NCBI GenBank assembly: GCA_031969915.1 | Contig: DALYJJ010000042.1 | Location: 1 to 43,733 of the forward strand | Direction: 5' to 3' | DNA: 43,733 nucleotides | Source: DALYJJ01 sp031969915 | GTDB taxonomy: Bacteria; Acidobacteriota; Terriglobia; Bryobacterales; Bryobacteraceae | Shown here: piece by piece, positions 24,999-33,010 of the stretch | Numbering within the stretch: the stretch's first letter is position 1 | Layout of the letters: each line of letters opens with the position of its first letter | Notes under the pieces: model-generated | Databases searched by the model: none | The model's input: the letters and a program-made list of their open reading frames with translations, nothing else | What the model was told of the DNA's origin: nothing | Program-made: the position numbers and the translations under genes

Positions 24999-27296
24999 TT
25001 AATACAACAGATACGGCCGGCGCTCCGCCAGGAAGCCGGCCACGTCCCCCTCCAGATCTTCCACGATCCGCCTTGGATCGGTCCCTTTCCGGATCTCTTC
25101 GATCAACTTCCTGCTCCCGATCAACCGAAGATTGACCTCGAAGTCGATTGCGCCCGGATAGAGCTTATGAAGAGCCGAAGCGGTCTCCACTCCGAGGCGT
25201 ACGCTGTCGAAGGACTCACGATCGGTGATGACGAATCGTACACCCTCGACGCGCTGACCGGCGAAATGGGACGCGGAGGGAGTGAAGACGACGGGATACA
25301 CCCGCACGCCCGGAATCATCCTGCGGTTGAGATAAGCCGCGAGTTCGGGCCCTCTGATCCAGTCCGCGCCCACCTGTTCGAACGGAGCGTCCGTGCCGCG
25401 GCCGACCGAATAGTTCTTGGAGTATTCGAGCATGGCGACACCGGGATAGAGCAGCGCCGCGGTCAGGCTTCGCATGTTGGGCGAAGGGTTCACCCAACTC
25501 AGGTTCGTGGCGTCGAGCCAATCGCCCCGCTGCCAATCCGCCATCTTGATCACTTCGAGCCGCGCCGCCGGCTTCAAGGAAGCGTTGATCATCAACGCCA
25601 CTTCGCCTACCGTCATGCCATGCCGCAACGGCATGCCCGTCACGCAGCCGACGAAAGACTCGGCCCCCGGCTCCAGGCGGGGCCCTTCCACGCGCACGCC
25701 GGTGAGCGGATTCGGCCGGTCGAGGACGATCAAGGGAAGGCCCGCCTTTGCGGCCTCTTCCATTGTGTTTTTCATGGTGCAGACATAGGTATAAAAGCGC
25801 GTGCCAATATCCTGAATGTCGAACACCAGAAGGTCGGCATTGCGGAGCATATCCTCGCTCGGCCGGCGGTTTTTTCCTTCGTAGAGACTGAACACGGGCA
25901 GCCCGGTGGAGGGGTCGCGGCCGTGCCCGATGTCTTCCTTGTCATCGAGGCCGGCAATGCCGTGCTCCGGGGAAAACAGGGCGGTCACGTTCACGCCCGC
26001 CGCCCGCATGGCGTCGATGGTGCGGCGCCCGTCCCGGAGGAGGCCGGTGTGATTGGTGATCACGCCGACCCGCTTTCCGTTGAGCGGCTCGAACTTCCGC
26101 TGCGCCAGCACGTCGGCCCCGGTCTGCGTGGACGCGTTGCGGGACACCGTGCGCCGGACGCCCGCCATCGCCTCGTTGTACCCCGTGATCAAGACGTTCT
26201 GGGTGCGAACGCCGGCGTCCAGCGCGGCGACGGTGGCGGCCTTGCCGCGCAAGGAAACGATGGAGATGCCGCGTTTCGGATGCACACTGTTGGCGAGCAG
26301 GATGACGTAGGTCTGCGATGACGGATCGATCCACAGGGAGGTGCCCGTAAATCCGGTGTGGCCGTAAGAACCGAGGGCGAACAATTCGCCGCGGTTGCTG
26401 GAGTAGGGCGAATCGATATCCCAGCCGAGCCCGCGCAGAACCGGCTGGTCCGGAGGCGTCTGGGGGGTTGTGAATTTCTGAACGGTGGCGCTTTGAAACA
26501 CCCGCACGCCCTCGCGCGAGCCCAGGCCGAGCATCATCTCCGCAAAGCGGCCCAGGTCCGCGGCCGTTGTGAACAGACCGGCGTGACCGGTGATGCCGCC
26601 CATGTAACGGCTTCGTTCATCGTGCACCACGCCTCGGACCGGCTGGCCGTTCACGACTTCGGTGGGCGCGATGCGCGCGCGCCATGCCGCGGGCGGGCGG
26701 AACCGGGTGTCCTTCATTCCCAGGGGCGCAAACACCTCGCGCTCCACGTAGGCGGCCAGAGTTTGTTTGGTCAAACGCTGGACAATCTCGCCGAGCAGGA
26801 TGAAGTTAATGTCGCTATAAAGGAAGCGCGCGCCCGGTTCGGCGGTGGGCTTTTCGGTGAGCGCTTTTTTCAAACCGGCGGCGTAGCCCGCCTCGGGCTC
26901 CAGTTCGAAGAATGGCCGCAGCCCTGAGAAATGGGTCAGCAACTGGCGAATTGTGATATCGCTCGTGCCGCCCTGGAACTCCGGCAGGTATTCGGTCACC
27001 TTGTCATTGAGCCGGATTCGTCCCGCCTCGAAGAGTTTCATCACCGCGGAGGTGGTCGCGACGACCTTGGTGAGCGAAGCGGCGTCGAACACCGTGTCCT
27101 CGGTCATGCGCTCCGCGGTTGGGACCAGGGCGCGCTGTCCGTAGGCGCGGGAATGCAGAGTTTTTCCGTTCGAGCGGACGAGCAGGACCGCGCCAGGGAT
27201 CTCCTTCTTCTCGATCGCCTCCTGAATGACGGCGTCGATGGGAGCCTGCGCGGCCATCGTGGCGGCGGCCGCGAATGCGGCCAGGACCCGCTTCAT
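24999..27296 (-). CDS. Secreted fusion: serine beta-lactamase-like hydrolase + NamZ-type exo-muramidase (DUF1343)
   Basis: 765 residues with a signal peptide (MKRVLAAFAAAATMAAQA). Residues about 20-370 are a class C beta-lactamase/PBP4*-type hydrolase: nucleophile motif SLTK (Ser74, Lys77), YSD at 160-162 in place of YxN, and HTG at 313-315. Residues about 405-765 are DUF1343, the family of NamZ (GH171), an exo-beta-N-acetylmuramidase; visible blocks are GVITNHTG, FSPEHGI, IQDIGTRFYTY, DRPNPL and PSPNMRS. In Bacteroidetes and Bacillus these activities are encoded by separate neighbouring genes that salvage muropeptides, so a single chain would join D-amino-acid or ester trimming to MurNAc release in the periplasm. 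The start overlaps the end of the next upstream gene as ATGA. Confidence 0.92.
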   Translation of the reverse strand: MKRVLAAFAAAATMAAQAPIDAVIQEAIEKKEIPGAVLLVRSNGKTLHSRAYGQRALVPTAERMTEDTVFDAASLTKVVATTSAVMKLFEAGRIRLNDKVTEYLPEFQGGTSDITIRQLLTHFSGLRPFFELEPEAGYAAGLKKALTEKPTAEPGARFLYSDINFILLGEIVQRLTKQTLAAYVEREVFAPLGMKDTRFRPPAAWRARIAPTEVVNGQPVRGVVHDERSRYMGGITGHAGLFTTAADLGRFAEMMLGLGSREGVRVFQSATVQKFTTPQTPPDQPVLRGLGWDIDSPYSSNRGELFALGSYGHTGFTGTSLWIDPSSQTYVILLANSVHPKRGISIVSLRGKAATVAALDAGVRTQNVLITGYNEAMAGVRRTVSRNASTQTGADVLAQRKFEPLNGKRVGVITNHTGLLRDGRRTIDAMRAAGVNVTALFSPEHGIAGLDDKEDIGHGRDPSTGLPVFSLYEGKNRRPSEDMLRNADLLVFDIQDIGTRFYTYVCTMKNTMEEAAKAGLPLIVLDRPNPLTGVRVEGPRLEPGAESFVGCVTGMPLRHGMTVGEVALMINASLKPAARLEVIKMADWQRGDWLDATNLSWVNPSPNMRSLTAALLYPGVAMLEYSKNYSVGRGTDAPFEQVGADWIRGPELAAYLNRRMIPGVRVYPVVFTPSASHFAGQRVEGVRFVITDRESFDSVRLGVETASALHKLYPGAIDFEVNLRLIGSRKLIEEIRKGTDPRRIVEDLEGDVAGFLAERRPYLLY

Positions 27297-27589
27297 GACA
27301 GTTTCCGGGCCAGCGTTTCGAGCCTGGCTGCGAGGTCGGTGTCGTTCTTGGTGATGCCGCCGGAGTCGTGCGTCGTCAGGTCGATGACGACGCGGTTATA
27401 TACGTTAAACCACTCCGGGTGGTGGTTCATCGCCTCGATGGCGATGGCCGCGGTGGCCATGAATCCGAAGGCGTGTACGAAGTCCGGGAACCGGTACTCG
27501 CGATGCAGCTTGCCGCCGGCCACGCTCCAGCCGGGCAGTCCGGCGAGGGCGGAGGCGAGTTCCTGGTCAGTCAGTTGGGGGAGTTTCAT
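27293..27589 (-). CDS. Pterin-4a-carbinolamine dehydratase
   Basis: 98 residues, the full family length. The active-site blocks are present: NHHPEWFNVYNRV (about 55-67), then LTTHDSGGITKNDTDLA (about 71-87). The enzyme dehydrates 4a-hydroxytetrahydropterin and so recycles the pterin cofactor of aromatic amino-acid hydroxylases; in some bacteria it serves another pterin path. No hydroxylase gene lies in the window. The gene ends with an ATGA overlap into the NamZ fusion gene, and starts about 30 bases after the short-chain dehydrogenase, so the three probably share one transcript although their jobs seem unrelated. Confidence 0.93.
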   Translation of the reverse strand: MKLPQLTDQELASALAGLPGWSVAGGKLHREYRFPDFVHAFGFMATAAIAIEAMNHHPEWFNVYNRVVIDLTTHDSGGITKNDTDLAARLETLARKLS

Positions 27590-27620
27590 CGATGCTCCAC
27601 GAATCCAGCTTGCGCCGGGG

Positions 27621-28295
27621 TCAAAGTGAAATCAACGAGCCGGTGATATCGCCGGCAACGTCGGAGGCCAGCCAGAGCAGGAGCGCGGCGATCGCTTCCG
27701 GGCGAATCCATTGCGACGTGTCCGCCTTGGGCATCGCCGCACGGTTGGCCGGAGTGTCGATGGTCCCCGGCAGGACGGCGTTCGCGGTGACACCGGCGGC
27801 CTTGCCTTCGAGGGCGATGGTGCGGATCAGCGCATGCAGTCCGGCCTTCGAAACATGGTAGGCGGCGAGCCCGGCCGCCGGCTCCAGCCCCGCTCGCGAG
27901 CCTACCGCGAGCACGCGTCCGCCCTGCTCCTGCAAGTGCGGCAGAGCGGCGTGAAACAGGTAGAACGCCGAGTTCAGGTTCATGTCCATCATCCGGCGCC
28001 ACGTCTCGACCTCGGTAGCCGCCACGGGATCTCCGCCCGCGTATCCACCCATCAGGTGGACAACGCCTCGCAGACGCCCCGCTTTGGCGAGCGCCTGGGC
28101 GACGGCGCGTTCGGACTCCGCGGACTGGGTGAGGTCGGCGGCGATGGGCACGAATCCGCTGGGATGCTCACCGCTCCAACTGCGGGCGACGGCGAATACC
28201 GTGGCGCCCGCCTTGAGAAACGCGCTGCTCACGGTGGGCCCGAGACCGCCGCTCGCGCCCGTTATCAAGAACGATTGACCCTGTAATTCCGCCAT
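27621..28295 (-). CDS. Short-chain dehydrogenase/reductase
   Basis: 224 residues of the classical SDR family. The nucleotide-binding motif TGASGGLG (12-19), the active-site Ser133 (VGSRAG) and the YHVSK motif (Tyr146, Lys150) are intact, followed by NAVLPGTIDTPANRA. The fold is a single Rossmann domain, and the acidic or basic residue after beta-2 (AVARSW) suggests NADP(H). SDRs next to pterin enzymes can be dihydropteridine or pteridine reductases, and a carbinolamine dehydratase is directly downstream, so a role in pterin recycling is a reasonable guess, but the sequence alone does not show it. Confidence 0.88.
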   Translation of the reverse strand: MAELQGQSFLITGASGGLGPTVSSAFLKAGATVFAVARSWSGEHPSGFVPIAADLTQSAESERAVAQALAKAGRLRGVVHLMGGYAGGDPVAATEVETWRRMMDMNLNSAFYLFHAALPHLQEQGGRVLAVGSRAGLEPAAGLAAYHVSKAGLHALIRTIALEGKAAGVTANAVLPGTIDTPANRAAMPKADTSQWIRPEAIAALLLWLASDVAGDITGSLISL

Positions 28296-28334
28296 AATTC
28301 CGCCGGGAACCTATTGTATCGCGCGACCGGCGGC

Positions 28335-28340
28335 TATCAT
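28335..28340 (+). promoter_or_regulatory. -10 element (GGC-TATCAT) six bases before the Memo-like start
   Basis: TATCAT ends at 28340 and the ATG is at 28347. With the usual six- to seven-base distance, transcription would start on or next to the A of the start codon, giving a leaderless mRNA. Confidence 0.4.
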
Positions 28341-28346
28341 GAACGT

Positions 28347-29561
28347 ATGTCGTATCCCCTCCCGCGCCTGCGCATGGACCTGGACTTCATGCCGTCCCCC
28401 GTGCCCGACCGGCCCGGATTGCTGATTCGCGACCCCTACCGGTATTCCGATACGACTCTCATCGTGCCCCCTGGGCTCACCGCCTGTTTGCAACTTTTCG
28501 ACGGGCAATCGACCGAACTCGACATGCGCGAGATGCTGGTGCGGATGACCGGCACGCTCGATGTGGGCGACATTGTGAAGCACCTCGTCGAGACTCTGGA
28601 CAAGGCGGGCTTCGTCCACAATGAAGTGTTCGAGCGCATGGTGGACGCGCGTCACGCCGAGTTCGCTGCAGCCCCCACGCGCGAGAGTGTGCACGCGGGC
28701 TCCGCGTATCCGGACGAAGCGCCGGAGTTGCGAAAGCTGCTCGGCGCGTGGATGGAGGGCGAGACCGCCGACGAGTGCGATTCGCTGATCGGCATCGCGG
28801 CGCCGCACGTCAGTCCGGAGGGCGGCTGGCAGTCGTATCGCGCGGCATTCGGCGCGCTCCGGCCGGAGTACGCGGATCGCACGTTCATCGTTCTCGGCAC
28901 CTCGCATTACGGCGAGCCCGGCCGCTTCGGCCTCACGCGCAAGAGCTTCGTTACACCGTACGGCGCGACCAGGACGGATCTCGCGCTGGTGAACGAACTG
29001 GAGGCGAACGCGCCGGGCGCCGTCGCGATGGAGGATTACTGTCACTCCTTTGAACATTCCATCGAATTTCAGGTGGTGTTTCTGCAGCATCTTTTCGGAG
29101 CGGGCGTGCGGGTGGTGCCGATCCTGTGCGGCTCTTTCGGGCGGAGCATTTACCAGGGCGGCAGGCCGGAGGACGACGAAGCGGTGCGCCGGTTCCTGGA
29201 AGCGCTGGGCGAGATCAACGCCCGCGAAGGCAGGAAACTACTCTGGGTTCTGGGTGTGGATATGGCGCACATGGGGAGGCGGTACGGCGACAGTGAGGCG
29301 ATGATCGCCGGCGAAGGGCCGATGGCCGGGGTGGCCGAGCGCGACCAGGCGCGCATCGCGAGTATCAGTTCGGGCGACGCGGCCGGCTTCTGGGCCCAGG
29401 TGCGGGAGAACCACGATGAGTTGAAGTGGTGTGGCAGCGCCCCTTTCTATTCGTTTCTGAAGGCGGTGCCCGAAGCGCGCGGCCAACTCCGCCGTTACGA
29501 ACAGTGGAACATCGATGAGCAGAGCGTGGTGAGCTTCGCCGGCATGGCCTTTCGCGCGTAA
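28347..29561 (+). CDS. Memo-like protein (AmmeMemoRadiSam system protein B family)
   Basis: 404 residues. The C-terminal 280 residues form the Memo domain, related to extradiol dioxygenases: APHVSPEGGW (first His), VLGTSHYGEPGRFGL (second His), HSFEHSIEFQVVFLQHLF and VLGVDMAHMGRRYGD. In human MEMO1 such His and Cys residues bind iron or copper. The first 100 residues are an extra domain (LIVPPGLTACLQLFDGQSTELDM, LVETLDKAGFVHNEVFERM) that looks like a small helical PqqD-type module. The usual partners, an AMMECR1-domain protein and a radical SAM enzyme, are not adjacent. Its role is unproven; redox chemistry with a bound metal is likely. Confidence 0.85.
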   Translation: MSYPLPRLRMDLDFMPSPVPDRPGLLIRDPYRYSDTTLIVPPGLTACLQLFDGQSTELDMREMLVRMTGTLDVGDIVKHLVETLDKAGFVHNEVFERMVDARHAEFAAAPTRESVHAGSAYPDEAPELRKLLGAWMEGETADECDSLIGIAAPHVSPEGGWQSYRAAFGALRPEYADRTFIVLGTSHYGEPGRFGLTRKSFVTPYGATRTDLALVNELEANAPGAVAMEDYCHSFEHSIEFQVVFLQHLFGAGVRVVPILCGSFGRSIYQGGRPEDDEAVRRFLEALGEINAREGRKLLWVLGVDMAHMGRRYGDSEAMIAGEGPMAGVAERDQARIASISSGDAAGFWAQVRENHDELKWCGSAPFYSFLKAVPEARGQLRRYEQWNIDEQSVVSFAGMAFRA

Positions 29562-29577
29562 GGCGACGGAAAAACCA

Positions 29578-29605
29578 GGGAACGTCTCGTCCGTCCCCGG
29601 TTTTC
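29578..29605. repeat. Second copy of the dispersed repeat (half-element)
   Basis: 28 bases are identical to the right arm of the inverted repeat at 11479-11506. A short AAAACC lies just before and GGTTTT at the end, so this looks like a collapsed copy that lost most of its left arm. It too lies between convergent stops, and its last bases enter the hypC stop codon. Confidence 0.75.
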
Positions 29606-29843
29606 AGAAGGGTTCGGCTTCGCCGAGTTTGCGGAGTTCTTCGAGCGTGCGTTCAGCTTCGGCTTCGTCCATCACGCTGATCGCAAACCCGACGTGCACC
29701 AGGACGTAATTGCCCTCCACGGCTTCCGGCGTAAAGGCCAGGCTGACCTCTTTTCTGACGCCGGAGAAATCCACCTGGGCGCTGCGCAGCGTCGGGTCGA
29801 CGCCGTCGATTCGCACCACCTTGCCGGGGATGGCCAGACACAT
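29604..29843 (-). CDS. hypC: Hydrogenase maturation chaperone HypC/HupF family
   Basis: 79 residues, full length. The invariant N-terminal MCLAIPGKV is present; after removal of Met, Cys2 carries the iron ligand cargo in this family. The body is a small beta-barrel (AQVDFSGVRKEVSL, VLVHVGFAISVMDEAEA) and a C-terminal helix. HypC brings the Fe(CN)2CO group between HypD and the hydrogenase large subunit. No hypA, B, D, E or F and no hydrogenase genes are in the window, so either they are encoded elsewhere or the protein serves another client. TATACT lies 11 bases upstream of the ATG. Confidence 0.93.
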   Translation of the reverse strand: MCLAIPGKVVRIDGVDPTLRSAQVDFSGVRKEVSLAFTPEAVEGNYVLVHVGFAISVMDEAEAERTLEELRKLGEAEPF

Positions 29844-29957
29844 CTCTGCACCAGAGTATACAGCAGTCCAGAATCAGGGGCGTGGCGACATGCATCAAAT
29901 GACAGGTAACGTTGGCGGCTTATGAATCGCCAAACAAATCAGAGGGGTAATCTCAGC

Positions 29958-30551
29958 ATGAAGCTTTTTGTCGCCGCGGCGGCGTGCTCTTTGGTGGCGC
30001 CCGCTTTCGCTCAAGTCAATTCCTGGACCATCGATTCGTCCCATTCGGGCGCACATTTCGCGGTCCGCCACATGATGGTTTCGAATGTCCGCGGGCAGTT
30101 CGGCAAGATGTCGGGCACGGTGGAGTTCGATCCGAAGAACCTGACCCTGTCGAAGGTGAACGCAACCATCGAAGTGGCCTCCGTAAACACCCAGGACGCC
30201 AAGCGTGACGAACACCTGCGCAGCGCCGACTTCTTCGACGTCGCCAAGTTCCCGGCCATGACCTTCGTGTCGAAGGCAGTGAAGCCGATGGGTGCGGGGA
30301 AGCTGCAAATGACCGGTGACCTCACGATGAAGGGTGTTACCAAAGAAGTGACTTTCGACGTGGAAGGTCCGAGTCCCGAACTGGTGGCTCGCGGCACCGC
30401 GCGGAGCGGCGCTTCCGCCAGCGCCAAGATTAACCGCAAGGACTTCGGCGTGACCTGGAACCGCGCGCTCGACGCGGGCGGCGTGGCCGTGGGCGACGAG
30501 GTCTCCATCACCATCGATATCGAGATGGTGCGCAAACTGGCGGCGAACTAA
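29958..30551 (+). CDS. YceI-family periplasmic lipid-binding protein
   Basis: 197 residues; the ATG at 29958 has AGAGGGG upstream and begins a signal peptide (MKLFVAAAACSLVAPAFAQ). The mature protein is a complete YceI lipocalin-like barrel: WTIDSSHSGAHFAVRHMMVSNVRGQF, VEFDPKNL, IEVASVNTQDAKRDEHLRSADFFDVAKFP and MTGDLTMKGVTKEV. YceI proteins bind polyisoprenoids such as ubiquinone precursors in the periplasm and are often induced by base or osmotic stress. It stands alone, convergent with the isomerase gene, five bases apart. Confidence 0.94.
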   Translation: MKLFVAAAACSLVAPAFAQVNSWTIDSSHSGAHFAVRHMMVSNVRGQFGKMSGTVEFDPKNLTLSKVNATIEVASVNTQDAKRDEHLRSADFFDVAKFPAMTFVSKAVKPMGAGKLQMTGDLTMKGVTKEVTFDVEGPSPELVARGTARSGASASAKINRKDFGVTWNRALDAGGVAVGDEVSITIDIEMVRKLAAN

Positions 30552-30556
30552 CTGAA

Positions 30557-31948
30557 CTAGGCGCCGCCCGCGCGTTTCTTCTCGTAGGCGTCAAAGTCCG
30601 CCTTGAACGATTCGAAGCCTTTGCGGCCCATCAGGCCGTAGGTGAACTTCTTGCCCAACTCAACGCCTTCCTGGTCGAAGGCGTTGATGTTGAGCAGTTC
30701 GCCGGCAAAGGCGGTCTCAAACTCCATCAACTGTAAGAACGCACCCACGTGTTCTTCGTCCACGCGGTCGAGTGTGAATGTGCAATTGGGCCGCTGGGCC
30801 GCGGTCAGCGCCGCGGCGGTGGAACGCCGCTCGGCATCGAGCAGCGCGGCGAGCGACTTACCCTCCAGGTAGCCGAAGGAGTCCAACCCCAGCTTGCTCT
30901 TCGGAATCCGCCCCTGGCTCTTCTGATGCCCCACCGCCCAGAACGAGAAGACCTTGTCGTTCGGACCCTCCATGTAAAGCTGCACTTGCGAATGCTGGTC
31001 CGTGGTCCCCAACGCCGCTACCGGTGTCTGGCCCACATGAACGACTTTGCCCTTCCTGTTCTTGGCCTTGCCCAACGACTCCGCCCACAGTTGCCGGAAC
31101 CAGAACGCGGCGCCCCAGAGCCGGTTCGAGTAGGGAAACGCGACCTGGATCGTCTTCTTCTTCTTCATCCAGACCAGCCAGTGCAGAAGCGCGGCGCGAA
31201 GGGCAAGGTTCTGGCCGAGGTCCGCCTTCCAGCAAAGCTCCGTCATGGCCGCCGCTCCGGCGCACAGTTTCGCGATGTTCACATTGGTCAACGCCGCGGG
31301 CACCAGGCCCACGGGTGAGAGCACGCTGAATCGCCCGCCCACGTTCTTCGGGATGTGAAACGTTGTGTACTTCTCATTCGTGGCGAGTGTCTTCAGGTCG
31401 CCCTGGTCTTCGCTGGTCACGGCGACGATCCGCGCAGCGGCCTTGCGTCCCAGTGCGTTGATCATCCAGTCCCGCACGATCAGGAACCCGGCCATGGTCT
31501 CGGCGGTGGCCCCCGACTTGGCGATCACGACGACGATCGTCTTCTTCGGCTTCATCGAGTCGAGCGCAGCGCCGATGAAGGAAGGATCGACGTTATCGAG
31601 AATCACCAGCCGCGGGTTCTTGTTTGAGAACTCGCCCTGAACCGGATGCGGACCGCGGAGCGCACAGTCGAGCGCCCAAGCGCCTAACGCGCTGCCTCCG
31701 ATGCCCACCAGGCAGACGGTGTCGAACCCGCCCCGCACCTGCTTGGCAAAGGCCTGGACCTGGCGGATCGCCTCCTCTTGAAAGGGCAGGTGTGGAAAGC
31801 CGTAGACCCCATCCTCGCTGAGTTTGCGGAACCCCGCCAAGGCAGACTGGGCCGCCGGCAAGGCGGCGTCCACCTCAGCGGGCGTCAGGCCATGCGCCTC
31901 TCCCACCATCCGGGCAAACAAATTGGTGTCGTCGAATTGGATGTTCAT
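30557..31948 (-). CDS. pgi: Glucose-6-phosphate isomerase
   Basis: 463 residues of the SIS-fold PGI family, the shorter form seen in many bacteria. Signatures include VGIGGSALGAWAL (phosphate loop), IAKSGATAETMAGF, GGRFSVLSPVGLVPAAL, the catalytic region TTDQHSQVQLYMEGP and a C-terminal FDQEGVELGKKF with the conserved Gln-Glu-Gly-Val-Glu motif. It interconverts glucose-6-phosphate and fructose-6-phosphate in glycolysis and gluconeogenesis. I chose ATG 31948 because the fold begins there; the longer open frame is Arg-rich and lacks family similarity. The RDD gene ends 49 bases upstream on the same strand, so they may be transcribed together. Confidence 0.95.
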   Translation of the reverse strand: MNIQFDDTNLFARMVGEAHGLTPAEVDAALPAAQSALAGFRKLSEDGVYGFPHLPFQEEAIRQVQAFAKQVRGGFDTVCLVGIGGSALGAWALDCALRGPHPVQGEFSNKNPRLVILDNVDPSFIGAALDSMKPKKTIVVVIAKSGATAETMAGFLIVRDWMINALGRKAAARIVAVTSEDQGDLKTLATNEKYTTFHIPKNVGGRFSVLSPVGLVPAALTNVNIAKLCAGAAAMTELCWKADLGQNLALRAALLHWLVWMKKKKTIQVAFPYSNRLWGAAFWFRQLWAESLGKAKNRKGKVVHVGQTPVAALGTTDQHSQVQLYMEGPNDKVFSFWAVGHQKSQGRIPKSKLGLDSFGYLEGKSLAALLDAERRSTAAALTAAQRPNCTFTLDRVDEEHVGAFLQLMEFETAFAGELLNINAFDQEGVELGKKFTYGLMGRKGFESFKADFDAYEKKRAGGA

Positions 31949-31997
31949 GAGCGTGCGTATCCCCAGGATAGAGGAAACCGGACCACGCCCGTCGAAC

Positions 31998-32867
31998 CTA
32001 GCGACGCTTCGGCGGAACGGCCGTCGGGAAGGTCTTGGCGATGTGGTCGTGCCAGGTGAGGCCCTCCTCATCGACCAGCGCCCAGAGCAGCCCCAAGCCG
32101 CACGCCGCCACGCTCAGCACGCCCCCCGCCAGCCGCCGCAGGCGCTGTTCGCGCGTGGGCGCCTGTCCGTCGAAGTGGACCACGCGCATCTGGGTCCAGC
32201 GCGTGCCCGGCGTATCGACGTTGCTGGTGGCGAACAGGAACTTGTAGAAGATGCCGATCAGCCCCACCGCGCCCGCATAGCTGAGGAGCGTGAACCGGTC
32301 CGCCGGCAGCCACTCGCCGCCGCCGAAGTGGATCGCCGCGAGGAACAGCGCGAACGCGAGAACTACGATAGCGGCGTCAATCGCCGCCGCCGTCACACGG
32401 AGCAGCGCCGGCGCCACCGGCTCGCCGCAGAAGATGACCGCTTCCACCTTCGTCTGGAGCGGCTTCGCCGCCGGAGCCGGCGCGGGGGCCGGCAGAAAGT
32501 CGAGGGTCTGCTGTAAGGAGGCGTCCGGTTTGCGCTGGGTGCGGCTCGCCGCCCGCCGCTCCGCCTTCTGACCGGGAGGATTCACGACCTCCCGCGGCCC
32601 GAACAAGTCGGCCTGCAGGGGAACGCGCGGCCCGGTGACCGGAGGCCGTTCCGAAGGCGCGACGAGGCGAGGGCGCACCATTGGCGGGGCCTCAACGGCA
32701 GGCGCGCGATCCGCCAAAGCGGTGGCCACCGCCGGCGCCGTCGCTTCCCGGAGTACCGGGTAGGTATCCGGAGCGGGCCGCGCCGTCCCGGCGTGCAGCC
32801 GGCGCCCGCACCGCGTGCAGCGGTGCTCATCCGTACTATTCCTGGCGTTGCAGTGTCTGCAGACCAT
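31998..32867 (-). CDS. RDD-family membrane protein with N-terminal zinc ribbon
   Basis: 289 residues. A zinc-ribbon knuckle opens the chain (Cys3, Cys6, Cys17, Cys20). A Pro/Ala/Arg-rich linker of about 120 residues follows, probably disordered. The RDD domain covers about 150-285, with helices at about 160-180, 190-215 and 245-265, the family Arg-Asp at VTAAAIDAAIV, and TSNVDTPGTRWTQMRVV before a VDEEGLTWHDHIAKT tail. RDD proteins include proposed ion transporters and envelope factors of unclear role. The start has GACGAGGA upstream. It is divergent from lptD and 49 bases before pgi. Confidence 0.85.
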   Translation of the reverse strand: MVCRHCNARNSTDEHRCTRCGRRLHAGTARPAPDTYPVLREATAPAVATALADRAPAVEAPPMVRPRLVAPSERPPVTGPRVPLQADLFGPREVVNPPGQKAERRAASRTQRKPDASLQQTLDFLPAPAPAPAAKPLQTKVEAVIFCGEPVAPALLRVTAAAIDAAIVVLAFALFLAAIHFGGGEWLPADRFTLLSYAGAVGLIGIFYKFLFATSNVDTPGTRWTQMRVVHFDGQAPTREQRLRRLAGGVLSVAACGLGLLWALVDEEGLTWHDHIAKTFPTAVPPKRR

Positions 32868-33010
32868 TCCTCGTCACCCGGTCTTCGTACCTGACGCCGG
32901 TTGCCCGGCTGGATCCACCATGCTAGCGTCGGAGGTTGGCACCTCCGGCTCAGGTAAGGCAGCTCCCTAATCTAGGTAACATAATTGCTTGCAAATGTCA
33001 CGAACTTTTC

